Position numbers and translations under genes: made by a program. The notes under the pieces were generated by a model, which was not told where the DNA came from, searched no databases, and saw nothing but the letters and a program-made list of their open reading frames with translations. From Adonisia turfae CCMR0081 (GTDB taxonomy: Bacteria; Cyanobacteriota; Cyanobacteriia; Phormidesmidales; Phormidesmidaceae), in contig NZ_QXHD01000004.1 of assembly GCF_011009555.1 (NCBI RefSeq), positions 327,524-360,778 on the forward strand: 33,255 nucleotides of DNA. Direction: 5' to 3'. Below are positions 8,913 to 17,159 of the stretch, piece after piece. How positions within the stretch are numbered: the stretch's first letter is position 1; the number at the start of each line of letters is the position of its first letter.

Positions 8913-9331
8913 GACTAGAGGCCGAAGGTCTTATGTAACAACATTTAGTAAAAGCTGCGTTGCCTTTACCCAAAATTTCAGACATCAGATAACTACCAAT
9001 TAGCTGCCATGGAGCAACCCAAAAAAGTGGACAGTAATTATCGAGCAAAGTCGATAAACGCGCAGACGCTCTATGGTGATGGTGGTTTGAAATATGTAGA
9101 TTGAGAAATATCAAGTTTGATAGTCCCTAGATTCATTACAACACATGGGTCAGCCCAAGGAAAGTCACCTACAAGGACAGTCATTGACAGCAACTTCAAA
9201 TGACTGTCGGGGGATAGCCAGCCCCACTTAATCAAAAAGAGTAACGTGCAAAGTCATCTTCATGGTTTTTACAGACTCCATTAGATCTATTTCTAAAACG
9301 GACCCAGCCATTCATACTGAGTCCATCCACC
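8913..9331. other. Intergenic region with a perfect inverted repeat
   Basis: About 420 bases between cbiT and the glycosyltransferase operon. I see no credible gene. It should hold the promoter of the GT-EAL operon. Its one clear structure is the inverted repeat at 9176-9208, listed separately. Confidence 0.6.
9176..9208. repeat. Perfect 10-bp inverted repeat
   Basis: GACAGTCATT (9176-9185) and AATGACTGTC (9199-9208) are exact reverse complements separated by 13 bases. No T-run follows on either strand, so it is not a standard intrinsic terminator. It could be an operator or an RNA hairpin between the end of cbiT and the start of the glycosyltransferase operon, which are transcribed in the same direction. 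Confidence 0.6.
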
Positions 9332-9928
9332 TTAAAACTTTTCACCACTTAGGATAAATATTGGCACAATCGGCTTTAATACCTGATTCGAGCCACGGGT
9401 TTCTAAGCGGCTACCCCCGGTTTGAACGACTTCTATATTTCTGACCTGTAAATCTGCAAAGCTCTCAGAAATTGCATAGAGCGATTGAAAATTTCCTGCT
9501 GTCACGACGAGCCGACCATGGGACGCAAGTTTATGCCAGGCGTCAGTTAAGAGAGGTTTTAGGTCTCGTCCACCTTCTACCAAGATTGAGTCAGGCGTAT
9601 GGGGCAGGCTGTCGAAGCAGTCGGGAGCATTACCAACGACAACATCGACATTAGATATCTCAAACCGCTGACAGTTATTTTTGATCAGGGTTGCTACGTC
9701 CTCATCTCGCTCCACCGCCACAATTGAGCCCTGGGGACAGAGCAACGCTGCTTCTACCGTAATGGTCCCAGTGCCTGCCCCAATATCCCAAAGCACAGCC
9801 TTAGGTCCTAATCGGAGAGCACTAAGAATGGCCAATCGCACCTCACGTTGGCTCATGGGAATACCAGGTAGCTGCTCAAAAAAACGATCGGGAATACCGG
9901 GGGTAGCGTAGGGCCAGAGGGGCTCCAT
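9332..9928 (-). CDS. cbiT: Cobalt-precorrin-6B C15-methyltransferase (decarboxylating), CbiT
   Basis: A 198-residue SAM-dependent methyltransferase of corrin ring synthesis. CbiT methylates C-15 and removes the acetate carboxyl at C-12 of the corrin precursor on the way to vitamin B12. Visible signs are the N-terminal GIPDRFFEQLPGIPMSQREV, a hallmark of CbiT/CobL-C, the SAM-binding glycine loop WDIGAGTGTITVEAA, the acidic residue ending the second strand in VAVERDE, and VGNAPDCF. The later LVEGGRDLKPLL and VTAGNFQSL segments also fit. The length matches stand-alone CbiT; fused CobL would be about twice as long. It starts at an ATG 58 bases after the upstream PLP enzyme gene, so the two may be co-transcribed. 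No cobalamin riboswitch is evident upstream. Confidence 0.93.
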   Translation of the reverse strand: MEPLWPYATPGIPDRFFEQLPGIPMSQREVRLAILSALRLGPKAVLWDIGAGTGTITVEAALLCPQGSIVAVERDEDVATLIKNNCQRFEISNVDVVVGNAPDCFDSLPHTPDSILVEGGRDLKPLLTDAWHKLASHGRLVVTAGNFQSLYAISESFADLQVRNIEVVQTGGSRLETRGSNQVLKPIVPIFILSGEKF

Positions 9929-9986
9929 GGAAATCTGCCTTAAAACGCTGGAATAGCCTGAGGATAGCGCTGTTCTGAAAGTCTGA

Positions 9987-11438
9987 CTAGGGTCTGATTA
10001 CAGAGGAGCCATGATCGACCTGCAAAACCCTAACGGTTCGTAGAGAGGAATCTGCCAGACCACTCAGATGGGCACCTGCTGCTTGAGCTGTCTGTAGAGT
10101 CATCAGCACAGTCTCTGTAATTAGCTCTCCTGGCATGAGGCTAGGGATACCAGGCGGGTAGATAGAGACCGTATCGGCACTTAAGCGACCAATCACATTA
10201 TCTATTTCGCAAACTTCTGTGGCAGCAAAAAAAGCCTCACGGGGAGAGAGCCCCGTCAATGGCATTTCCACATAGGGTTGAGCTTTTTTGACTGCACCTG
10301 TGGCAGGCAGTTGCAATAACCCTTGAACCAATCGCTCAATATCTTGGATCGAATTGCCAAGACTAATGATGAAGGTTAGCTGGTGCAATGTCGGTAATTC
10401 AGCCGTCACACCCCGTTCATGTAACCACATGTCGGCGGCAAATCCAGTCGTATCCATAGCAGAAACATCTACTGTCAGACGCGTTAGGTCTTGTTGAAAG
10501 CTGCCGTCAGACACATTCAAAACCGGTAGCGGACTATGACGCAACTGCTCACGTGCCGTTCTAGCCAGGGCAAGGGTTCGTTCCATCAGTGACCGACCAT
10601 GGGTTGCCATCTGATGACGGGCGGCATCTAAAGAACCGAGCAGTAGATAGCTAGGGCTACTGGATTGGGTGATGCGTAGTGCTTGATTCAAACGGTTGCG
10701 ATCGCATCGTGTTCCTTGCACATGCAGCAATGCAGCCTGGGTAAATGCAGCCAAAACCTTGTGGGCTGAGTGAATAACTATATCCGCCCCTCCACTGAGG
10801 GCAGATGGCGGCAAATTAGCATGAAACACAAAATGAGGACCATGGGCCGCATCCACAATCAAAGGAATGTCATAGCTATGGACAACGGCTGCGATGGCAG
10901 CAATATCGCTGCACACGCCTTCATAGGTGGGTGATACCACCAACACGGCCTTGACATCGGGATGATGATTTAGGGTGGCTGCGATCGCATCCGCCGTAAC
11001 CCCCAAAGCCATTTGCCAACCGGGTTCGTAGGTTGGAGACACCCAAACGGGCATGGCTCCCGATAAAATCAGCCCAGAGAGTACTGACTGATGAGCATTA
11101 CGCGGCACAATGACTTTGTCACCCGGCCCACAGGTGGCTAGCAGGGCTGCTTCAATGCCGCAGGTGGAACCATTGACCAAAAACCAAGTTCTCTCTGCAC
11201 CAAAAGCTAGAGCCGCCAACCGCTGAGCCTCTAAAATGACAGACTCAGGGGAAAACAAGTCATCGAGTTCAGGCAGTTCAGGCATATCTACGCAGAAGAC
11301 ATCGCCACCAAAAACCTGCTGGTGCAACGAAGATATTCCGTGCCCACCTTTATGCCCAGGGGTATAAAAAGCAGCACCTTGTCGTCGTGCACAATCCTGC
11401 AAAGCAGTAACGAGTGGTGCACTGGCTTGGGACAGCAT
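9987..11438 (-). CDS. Orn/Lys/Arg decarboxylase family PLP enzyme
   Basis: A fold type I PLP enzyme of about 483 residues, of the short bacterial Orn/Lys/Arg decarboxylase group; it probably decarboxylates a basic amino acid to a polyamine or polyamine precursor. Motifs include AAFYTPGHKGGHG near the N-terminus, FLVNGSTCGIEAALLAT, VVSPTYEGVCSDI, the cofactor Asp and His in VDAAHGPHF, and the PLP lysine in IHSAHKVLAAFTQAA. The C-terminus has the IYPPGIPSLMPGE signature of the family. Which amino acid is used cannot be told. I prefer the ATG at 11438; an in-frame TTG at 11465 is the alternative. No good ribosome site precedes either. A transcription terminator for the upstream gene ends just before this start. 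It is probably transcribed with cbiT. Confidence 0.88.
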   Translation of the reverse strand: MLSQASAPLVTALQDCARRQGAAFYTPGHKGGHGISSLHQQVFGGDVFCVDMPELPELDDLFSPESVILEAQRLAALAFGAERTWFLVNGSTCGIEAALLATCGPGDKVIVPRNAHQSVLSGLILSGAMPVWVSPTYEPGWQMALGVTADAIAATLNHHPDVKAVLVVSPTYEGVCSDIAAIAAVVHSYDIPLIVDAAHGPHFVFHANLPPSALSGGADIVIHSAHKVLAAFTQAALLHVQGTRCDRNRLNQALRITQSSSPSYLLLGSLDAARHQMATHGRSLMERTLALARTAREQLRHSPLPVLNVSDGSFQQDLTRLTVDVSAMDTTGFAADMWLHERGVTAELPTLHQLTFIISLGNSIQDIERLVQGLLQLPATGAVKKAQPYVEMPLTGLSPREAFFAATEVCEIDNVIGRLSADTVSIYPPGIPSLMPGELITETVLMTLQTAQAAGAHLSGLADSSLRTVRVLQVDHGSSVIRP

Positions 11439-11470
11439 GGCAATTTTATCTGTGAATAAAATCAATCATC

Positions 11471-11504
11471 AAAAAAGCACCAGGGTTAGTGAGAACCCAA
11501 GTGC
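11471..11504 (-). terminator. Intrinsic terminator or attenuator, minus strand
   Basis: Read on the minus strand: GCAC, then GGGTT, a 6-base loop and AACCC, then GTGC, followed at once by six T (11476-11471). The two paired blocks are separated by small bulges. It would terminate transcripts from the small conserved gene at 11596-12036. Because it sits only about 33 bases before the likely start of the PLP decarboxylase, it could also act as an attenuator in that gene's leader. Confidence 0.72.
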
Positions 11505-11595
11505 CTACTTTGACCAAATACCAAGAAGACTAACGCAATCAATCACTCAACAACAGGGCTAACTAAGCCCTTAGAGCGATCAACACATGACCAGC

Positions 11596-12036
11596 CTATC
11601 GTCGTATCTTTTTAGCCATGTTGCGGAACATATCCATGCTGGTGTCAGGTGCTGGACGAACATCTTGCTCTTGAGATGCAGCAGGGGCCGCTGGTGTAGA
11701 TGCAGCAGACTCAGAATCACTAGTTGTAGGCACGTCAGCAGAAGCCGCTGCGGCAGGAGCAGGAGCTACAGGAGTACTAAAAGCAGAAGCACCAAAGCTA
11801 GCAGTTGCAGGCTTAACCGCTTCTCCTACTGCCTTGCTAGTGCTAGAGGAAATGCTCTTAACACTCTCCAGCTCTTCTTGACCTTTTTTCTTAGCGAATG
11901 TGCGACGGACTACGACCTCTTTCCGCATGAAGTCGATGTCACCAAAGGTTTTAGCTTCATCTTCGGTCAAAAAATAAGCCTCTTTTGGTTGAGGACCTTG
12001 ATTTTTTTTGCCGCCCAAGAAATCAAATAATCCCAT
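11596..12036 (-). CDS. Conserved cyanobacterial protein of unknown function
   Basis: A 146-residue protein with three parts. The N-terminal segment MGLFDFLGGKK and the block FLTEDEAKTFGDIDFMRKE followed by VVVRRTFAKKKG (residues about 22-53) are well ordered and basic. A low-complexity Ala/Pro/Ser/Thr linker covers about 65-125. A short C-terminal motif, SMDMFRNMAKKIRR, ends the protein. I recall this shape, with an N-terminal motif, a disordered linker and a Met/Arg-rich C-terminal helix, from conserved hypothetical proteins of many cyanobacteria, but no function is known to me. There is no signal peptide or membrane segment. It is followed by an intrinsic terminator. An overlapping plus-strand open frame of similar length is a shadow caused by the repetitive Ala/Ser codons. 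Confidence 0.8.
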   Translation of the reverse strand: MGLFDFLGGKKNQGPQPKEAYFLTEDEAKTFGDIDFMRKEVVVRRTFAKKKGQEELESVKSISSSTSKAVGEAVKPATASFGASAFSTPVAPAPAAAASADVPTTSDSESAASTPAAPAASQEQDVRPAPDTSMDMFRNMAKKIRR

Positions 12037-12172
12037 AATTCTTTTGTGTAACGAATGGTAGCCATTAGGTTGTTTTATATTAACTTTTACTAGCCGTTCT
12101 CAGAAACGTTATTTCTTTAAGTTTCGTAAAGACGTCGCTGAAGCTTTTTTCTTGATTATGCTGAAAGCCTCA

Positions 12173-12211
12173 TGAATAAAAGAAATCCGGCTGCCAACGC
12201 AGACAGCCGGA
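12173..12211 (-). terminator. Intrinsic terminator of the acidic protein gene
   Basis: A perfect 8-bp stem (TCCGGCTG at 12186-12193 with CAGCCGGA at 12204-12211) and a 10-base loop. On the minus strand it is followed by the T-rich run TTTCTTTTATTC. It lies about 50 bases past the stop of the gene at 12264-13700. Confidence 0.88.
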
Positions 12212-12263
12212 CAATATTTTCCAGAACCAATAACCGCTCGTTTATGAGCCAAAATTTATTTTG

Positions 12264-13700
12264 TTAAGCCAGTAGACTAGATGCATTGGTCAAAACATCT
12301 TCTACTGCTGACAAAGCAATTGCGCCTGAAAGTTGGCCAAGGGATGTATCAAGATTGATAGATGCGATTCCATCCTGTAAGGTCAATGCCCCGGTGGTGG
12401 AATCGATTATACTACTGGCCTGTAGGATGAGGTCATCAAAGGCAGCCGCCACTTCAAATTCCCCAAAGTCGCTGACAATATTGCCAGCAATTTCACCTGC
12501 ATCAATCGTCAACTCACCCCTTAGATCTTCAGTCAAGGCACTTGCTAGTTGGCTAGCCAGAGGCCCCACCTCAAAGGTTGTTGAGAAATCACCAATCGGC
12601 AGACCATCAACACCCGCTGTAAATGCCCCTGAGCCCTCCGATAGAGACAGTTCTCCAGAGAAAGCTTCAAGCGGTAAAGCCAGAAGCGTACTAGGAATGG
12701 GTATACGCACAACACCCGCACTCCAATCTAGCTCAGCATCAACCCCTGCAAGCATGTCACCGGGTAGCTCAAACTGAGCATCCTCAGGAAATTCGATGCT
12801 GGTATCTAGAGCTCCAAACGGCGTTGTTAAATCAAGGTCGAGATCTCCCCCTGCAAAATCGATCGTGCCGACAAAGTCGCCAAGGGCTGTATCGATATCA
12901 ACATTGAGAACGCCGTTGGCAAAGGGTAACGTCACCTCTGCGCTGGTAAACAGACTAGTTAGGCTGTCCGTCAAGGTCTCAGTGATGTCCAGACTCAAGG
13001 TATAGTCATTGCCATCAATGGTGACATCCCCTGTGAATTGACCGTCACTCAAACTGGCACTACCTGTAATCCCTGCTAGAAAATCGCTGGCATCTTCAAG
13101 CAGATCATCAAAGGCGTCATCAGAGAACTCGATGGTGAACGAACGCAGTATCCCGTCCTGGGTTAATTCTCCTGACAAGTTAGGACCATCAATTGTGATG
13201 GTGCCTGTACTATCAATCAGGTCTTCTACAAAATCCACCCCTTGCTCTAGAAACGGAGTAATTGATAGTTGACTGAGATCAGGAGCGATCTCGTTAATGA
13301 GGTCGCTGACATCAGTCAACAGCCCTAACAGTTCATCGTCTGATAGTGATGGCAGCATCACTTCAAAAAAGTCCACAACATCACTCAGAACATCGGCAAT
13401 CGTCGCATCTTCGGGCAGTTCTGCGATGAAGTTAACAATATCCTCAACGACATCGCTGACATCGACAGTTTCAATATCAACTCCAAGATTCGTTAGAGTC
13501 TCCACCACCAGTGAAGTCGTTGAACCAACGACTTGATCAACATCTGCGATCGCATCATTCACAGAATCTGTAATATCTGCGATCAAGCTATCAAAATCGA
13601 TATTTGGTAGTAATGCTACAAAAGCGCCTAAAGGATCGGCGCTTGAATCGTTGACGGTAGCTAAAGGCTGATTAAAAAGTGATAAAACGTTAGCGTCCAC
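12264..13700 (-). CDS. Very acidic, lysine-free protein of unknown function
   Basis: 478 residues, not recognised. By eye the sequence has no Lys, Cys or His, only three Arg, one Trp and one Tyr, and it is dominated by Asp, Leu, Ser, Thr, Ala and Gly, so its pI must be very low. The N-terminal third (to about 165) is helical-looking, with repeated DxxxDxV/I patterns such as SDVVEDIVNF and LSDVVDFFEV. The rest alternates short strands with Gly/Asp turns (GELTQDG, GQFTGDVTIDG, GVLNVDID, GDLDLDLT, GELSLSEG, GELTIDAG), which suggests a repetitive beta structure. There is no Sec signal peptide and no RTX nonapeptide. The composition suggests an extracellular or calcium-binding protein, perhaps exported by type I secretion, but that is inference. 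It is a single-gene transcript with a strong terminator. Confidence 0.8.
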   Translation of the reverse strand: MDANVLSLFNQPLATVNDSSADPLGAFVALLPNIDFDSLIADITDSVNDAIADVDQVVGSTTSLVVETLTNLGVDIETVDVSDVVEDIVNFIAELPEDATIADVLSDVVDFFEVMLPSLSDDELLGLLTDVSDLINEIAPDLSQLSITPFLEQGVDFVEDLIDSTGTITIDGPNLSGELTQDGILRSFTIEFSDDAFDDLLEDASDFLAGITGSASLSDGQFTGDVTIDGNDYTLSLDITETLTDSLTSLFTSAEVTLPFANGVLNVDIDTALGDFVGTIDFAGGDLDLDLTTPFGALDTSIEFPEDAQFELPGDMLAGVDAELDWSAGVVRIPIPSTLLALPLEAFSGELSLSEGSGAFTAGVDGLPIGDFSTTFEVGPLASQLASALTEDLRGELTIDAGEIAGNIVSDFGEFEVAAAFDDLILQASSIIDSTTGALTLQDGIASINLDTSLGQLSGAIALSAVEDVLTNASSLLA

Positions 13701-14371
13701 AGATGCTTCCCTATCCTGGTAAACAACTCAAATAGACACACGCCAAATAGGCGCGTTAAAGCGATTTTTCATTCAACGTTGCCCCCTTACAGTCTAGGGT
13801 AGACCTCGAAATTCAACAGCAATTCAAGCGACCCTAATCTAATGGAATGTCAGGTCTAGATTGAAGCCTATGGCTACCATTGTCTGATACGAGATCCCAA
13901 CTGGTTTTCATCAATGACCAGTGTGGGTACAGATATTGAAGGTGCGCACAAAACACCATACTTAAGCAGCTATTGCCATTGCTGATTGAAGCGAAACACC
14001 GAGCTAGCAAGATTGATCTGCATCAACATTTTTCAGCTTCAATCTTCCAAAAGATCAGCAACAATCAATTACCTATTTCGAGTGAAGGGAACTTAATTTT
14101 AAACAAGCAGTAGAAGCCAAGTAGATAGCCGAAAGTAAACGTCCCCAACACCGCTGGTTTCGACTCCGCTCAACCAGCTAATTTAGAGAAATGAGGGCTG
14201 AGGCTTCGACGGTGAGGCTTCAACGATGAGCCCAGCCGAACCGCTCAGCCGAACTGCGGAGTCGTTCGCGAAGCGTCTCCCACGGAGATAGCCCAGATTG
14301 ATGGATAGTTTTGTCTATTCACTTACTCCAGCCGACTCGCATTTTTAGCTGAAAACCCAAATCATTGATAG
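13701..14371. other. Long intergenic region with repeats
   Basis: About 670 bases without a credible gene. The right part holds a cluster of GC-rich repeats (14158-14285, listed separately). The left part carries the promoter and leader of the acidic protein gene. Short open stretches at about 13860-14030 match nothing I recognise. Confidence 0.6.
14158..14285. repeat. Cluster of dispersed GC-rich repeats
   Basis: This holds GGTTTCGACTCCGCTCAACC, then GGCTTCGACGGTGAG (14202-14216, identical to 3625-3639), a diverged second copy GCTTCAACGATGAGCC, and CAGCCGAACCG. It then continues into CTGCGGAGTCGTTCGCGAAG and CGTCTCCCACGGAGA. The last two are recognisable as a widespread cyanobacterial intergenic repeat type built from GGAGACGCTTCGCGAACG. 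Several elements appear joined or nested here. Confidence 0.65.
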
Positions 14372-14680
14372 CTATATCTCACTGCGATGACGTTCTAACA
14401 GGTCAAGCAAATCTACTTGACACTGAATGGGCACTAAATCACTTAAAGGAAGAGATCGACGACCACCACCTAACTTGACAGTAATGTCCTGCAAAACTGC
14501 GACCACACCAGTTTCAGATAAATCACTGTCGGTCACCATCGGATAAAATTTTTCAGCCAGGGTAGTATGCAACGAGGTATCTCGAAGATACAAATGCCAC
14601 TTGGCAACATCAATGTAAACTGTGTCGCCAATATCCGCCGCTAAGGCTTCAATAACTGCTGCCGCACCGGGGTATGCCAT
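14372..14680 (-). CDS. DUF3181 family protein
   Basis: A 102-residue protein matching what I remember of DUF3181, a small family found in cyanobacteria and of unknown function. Characteristic stretches are AVIEALAADIGDTVYIDVAK, WHLYLRDTSLHTTLAEKFYP, ITVKLGGGRRSLPLSDL and PIQCQVDLLDLLE. It has no signal peptide, membrane segment or catalytic motif that I can name, and is likely soluble. AAAGAG lies a few bases upstream of the ATG and is an acceptable ribosome site. It follows the 2TM gene by about 97 bases in the same direction and may be the last gene of the moaC unit or may be separate. Confidence 0.85.
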   Translation of the reverse strand: MAYPGAAAVIEALAADIGDTVYIDVAKWHLYLRDTSLHTTLAEKFYPMVTDSDLSETGVVAVLQDITVKLGGGRRSLPLSDLVPIQCQVDLLDLLERHRSEI

Positions 14681-14777
14681 GGTAATTCTCTTTTTAGAGG
14701 AAAGTCTCTTGCATTAGGGTAAAAGGTCTGGCTACGGAAATGAACCGTTCGTAAAATGCATTAACAAAATTTTCAAT

Positions 14778-15047
14778 TCATGACGATGGCTTGTCTGAGG
14801 GTGCCTCATGTGCAGAGTAGGATGCGATCGCAAATAACCAAACACCATGGACAACCAAAAGCCCCAGCCAAGGTAGCGTTAACTTGGGCAGCCATGGCAG
14901 AGTCCCTGGAATAAAACCATGAAAAAACCATAGCCCCGAGTTAAACGCCGTAAACGCCGCCACATGCACAGCAAAATTGATTCTATCTTCTAATTTTCGA
15001 TAGGCCGGGTCATTACGATCAGGTTTTCGTGGCCACTTAGGAGGCAT
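14778..15047 (-). CDS. 2TM domain membrane protein
   Basis: An 89-residue protein with the 2TM-domain layout. A charged N-terminus (PKWPRKPDRNDPAYRKLEDR) is followed by a first membrane segment around FAVHVAAFTAFNSGLWFFHG. A Pro/Trp loop (GTLPWLPKLTLPW) and a second segment, LGLLVVHGVWLFAIASY, come next, then a polar tail. The spacing of the two helices and the conserved N, W and H residues fit small 2TM proteins found alone or fused to histidine kinases. The function is unknown. It begins 18 bases after moaC ends, so it is almost certainly co-transcribed, although no link to molybdopterin synthesis is known to me. Confidence 0.8.
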   Translation of the reverse strand: MPPKWPRKPDRNDPAYRKLEDRINFAVHVAAFTAFNSGLWFFHGFIPGTLPWLPKLTLPWLGLLVVHGVWLFAIASYSAHEAPSDKPSS

Positions 15048-15065
15048 AGAACACCAAAAAATATG

Positions 15066-15590
15066 TCATGGATCAATAGTATAGTCCCCCGATTTACCAC
15101 CAGTTTTCTTCAGCAAACGAATATCCTCAATCTGCATTGACTTTTGTAGTGCCTTGGCCATGTCATACAGGGTTAATGCCGCTACAGAAACCGCTGTCAA
15201 CGCCTCCATTTCCACACCTGTTTGGCCTGTCGTCTTCACCGTCGCTTGAATTCGATAGCCCGGTCGCTCATCATCAGGTTCCAACGAAATCTCTACCGTT
15301 TTAATTGGAAGAGGATGACACAGAGGAATTAAATTAGACGTTTGCTTAGCAGCCATAATGCCAGCAATTCGAGCAGTCCCTAACACATCCCCCTTAGGTA
15401 CATCACCTGCCTGAATTGCTGCCATCGTTTCAAGCGCCATACGCAAATACCCCTCAGCCACAGCCGTACGGTGAGTCATCGCTTTGCCAGACACATCAAC
15501 CATTTGAGCCGCCCCACCTCCATCCAAATGAGTTAAGGACGACTGCCTGGATTGATAGGGTACAGAGCCAGTGCCAATCAAAATTGCCAT
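15066..15590 (-). CDS. moaC: Cyclic pyranopterin monophosphate synthase, MoaC
   Basis: A 174-residue MoaC, which acts with MoaA to turn the GTP-derived 3',8-cyclo intermediate into cyclic pyranopterin monophosphate, the first stable intermediate of molybdenum cofactor. Diagnostic motifs are [38 protein letters not shown], the active-site [31 protein letters not shown] and the C-terminal [12 protein letters not shown]. It has a non-conserved N-terminal extension of about 20 residues ([20 protein letters not shown]), so a later start is possible. It is divergent from the tRNA-Arg gene, with about 50 bases between them, and leads a small operon with the 2TM gene. No Moco riboswitch is visible upstream. 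Confidence 0.96.
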   Translation of the reverse strand: MAILIGTGSVPYQSRQSSLTHLDGGGAAQMVDVSGKAMTHRTAVAEGYLRMALETMAAIQAGDVPKGDVLGTARIAGIMAAKQTSNLIPLCHPLPIKTVEISLEPDDERPGYRIQATVKTTGQTGVEMEALTAVSVAALTLYDMAKALQKSMQIEDIRLLKKTGGKSGDYTIDP

Positions 15591-15639
15591 AGAAATCTTG
15601 GATAGCGTTGCAACAGTGTGTTAAAGTTTAATCCTGTTA

Positions 15640-15712
15640 GAGCCTGTAGCTCAGTGGACAGAGCACCTGGCTACGGACCAGGGTGTCGGGGGTTCGAATC
15701 CCTCCAGGCTCG
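15640..15712 (+). tRNA. tRNA-Arg (anticodon ACG)
   Basis: A complete 73-base cloverleaf. The acceptor stem GAGCCTG pairs exactly with CAGGCTC and the discriminator base is G. The D arm is GCTC/GAGC and the anticodon stem CCTGG/CCAGG, with loop CTACGGA giving anticodon ACG. The T arm is GGGGG-TTCGAAT-CCCTC with one G-U pair. CCA is not encoded. It ends directly against the complement of the stop codon of the leftward MFS gene. Confidence 0.97.
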
Positions 15713-17005
15713 TTAAATTGTCGAATGTGGTGTGGCATACACATCTCTACCACCTCTCAGTGAGAACTGAATTGAGTGGTTGATGTCTTTGCTAGACGTA
15801 GTGATAAAGATGACTAAACCTACAAGAGTCATTAAGCTAGCTACACCAAAAATATCCCTATAGCTAGCTAAATCAGCAATTTGCCCCATTACTGGGCCCG
15901 CTAACGCAATCCCCAAATCAAATCCTGTTAAACAGAGACCAAACATCAAGCCACGGTCAGCGGGCGTTGAGCGATCGGCCATCAGAGCTGCCACCATAGG
16001 AATTAGCATGCCACCGCCCATACCTTGTAAAGCAGCAGCAAGCAACACTGCAACTTCACTCTGGGCAAGCCATAGCGCCATCATAGAAATTGAATAAAAA
16101 ATTAGTCCAAGGGTAATAAACGGTCCACGACCATAACGATCAGATGCCTTGCCGACTAAAAGACGAATCACAAAACTTGAAACTGCAGAAGCTGTGTAAA
16201 TCAGACCAATATTGAGAGCAAAGTTTGACTCACGGGCATATAGCGGCACAAACGTAGCTAATCCTCCAAAAGCTAGCCCCACCAAAAATAAAATTATGGC
16301 TGGCACCCGCACAGCTGGCAGCAGCAGCAACGACCAAAAAGCAGTTTGACGACGCGATAGTATCCTCTCTCGTTGCGGCTCCGCAATCGTAACAGCGCAC
16401 ACCAATCCAATTGCCCCAAGAATCGCCATTAAAAAAAATACCTGAGCAAAGCCTGATCCAGCTTGTAAATAGCCCCCCAAGGCAGGTCCTATAGCCATAC
16501 CAATCGGATTAACAAGACTCATATAGCCAATTAGCTCTCCTCGCTGCTGAGGTGGAGCAAAATCCGCGACTAGGGCACTGTAAGCGGTCACAAAAGCAGC
16601 AATACTTAACCCGTGAAATGCCCTGAATAACATCATCAAGGCAATTGCTGACTTGATACGCCAAACATGGCTACCCAACGAAAACTGCCATATCTTTTCA
16701 GGAAAAACAGGTACTAGCCAATACAGTAAGGGAGCGACAGCAATTGCCATCAAACCTAGCAATAACACCGGCTTACGACCACGTTCATCAGTTATACGGG
16801 CCATCATTGGCCGCATCGTCAATAAACCAATGGCAAAACTCGCCATCACCAACCCAATTTGCTGACCCGTTGCACCAAACTGCTCAATATATAACGGTAA
16901 CGCAGGCAATAGCCCTGCCAATCCAGCCCAAAAACACAGCCCAGCGACAAACATCACTATCAAGTTTCGTCTCAGGGTCGGCTCTAAAGTAACAAATACG
17001 TTCAA
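15713..17005 (-). CDS. Major facilitator superfamily transporter
   Basis: An inner-membrane carrier of about 430 residues with some twelve hydrophobic segments. The loop 2-3 signature appears as RPMMARITDERGRKPVLLLG, with a matching second-half signature RLLVGKASDRYGRGPFI, as expected for two six-helix halves. A proline/glycine stretch, MSLVNPIGMAIGPALGGYLQ, resembles motif C of drug/H+ antiporters, so efflux of a small molecule is likely; the substrate is unknown. I chose the TTG at 17005 because AAGGAG lies seven bases upstream, an ideal ribosome site. The longer frame reaching 17083 would add 26 residues with no ribosome site. The stop abuts tRNA-Arg on the opposite strand. It is divergent from the DUF1643 gene, sharing about 150 bases of upstream DNA. 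Confidence 0.9.
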   Translation of the reverse strand: MNVFVTLEPTLRRNLIVMFVAGLCFWAGLAGLLPALPLYIEQFGATGQQIGLVMASFAIGLLTMRPMMARITDERGRKPVLLLGLMAIAVAPLLYWLVPVFPEKIWQFSLGSHVWRIKSAIALMMLFRAFHGLSIAAFVTAYSALVADFAPPQQRGELIGYMSLVNPIGMAIGPALGGYLQAGSGFAQVFFLMAILGAIGLVCAVTIAEPQRERILSRRQTAFWSLLLLPAVRVPAIILFLVGLAFGGLATFVPLYARESNFALNIGLIYTASAVSSFVIRLLVGKASDRYGRGPFITLGLIFYSISMMALWLAQSEVAVLLAAALQGMGGGMLIPMVAALMADRSTPADRGLMFGLCLTGFDLGIALAGPVMGQIADLASYRDIFGVASLMTLVGLVIFITTSSKDINHSIQFSLRGGRDVYATPHSTI

Positions 17006-17159
17006 AACAATGCTCCTTAACGGAAGATGCGCCCACCAGGTGTAACCCAAACAGCAAACGATATACAACACGCTTCGTGGCAAGAGTTCACAGCTTTCAT
17101 TGCCAACGAAAGCGTTTGCAATTACGGACCAACGTTACACTGATTTTCCTGACAGACCA

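Noticed and set aside
8899..9114. A 71-codon minus-strand open frame upstream of the GT-EAL gene
   Set aside because: Low-complexity His run, no family resemblance, and it overlaps the start of the real gene in another frame.
11587..12030. A 147-codon plus-strand open frame rich in Ser, Arg and Cys
   Set aside because: It lies exactly opposite the real minus-strand gene at 11596-12036, whose protein has conserved N- and C-terminal motifs; the plus frame is a by-product of Ala/Ser/Pro codon repeats.
12286..13536. Several plus-strand open frames of 69-163 codons opposite the acidic protein
   Set aside because: Shadows of a gene whose Asp/Ser/Leu codons avoid stops on the other strand; no ribosome sites or motifs.
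15640..15712. tRNA-Arg as an integration site for the accessory island
   Set aside because: The island-like DNA starts about 2 kb away, no integrase is present, and I found no second copy of the tRNA 3' end.
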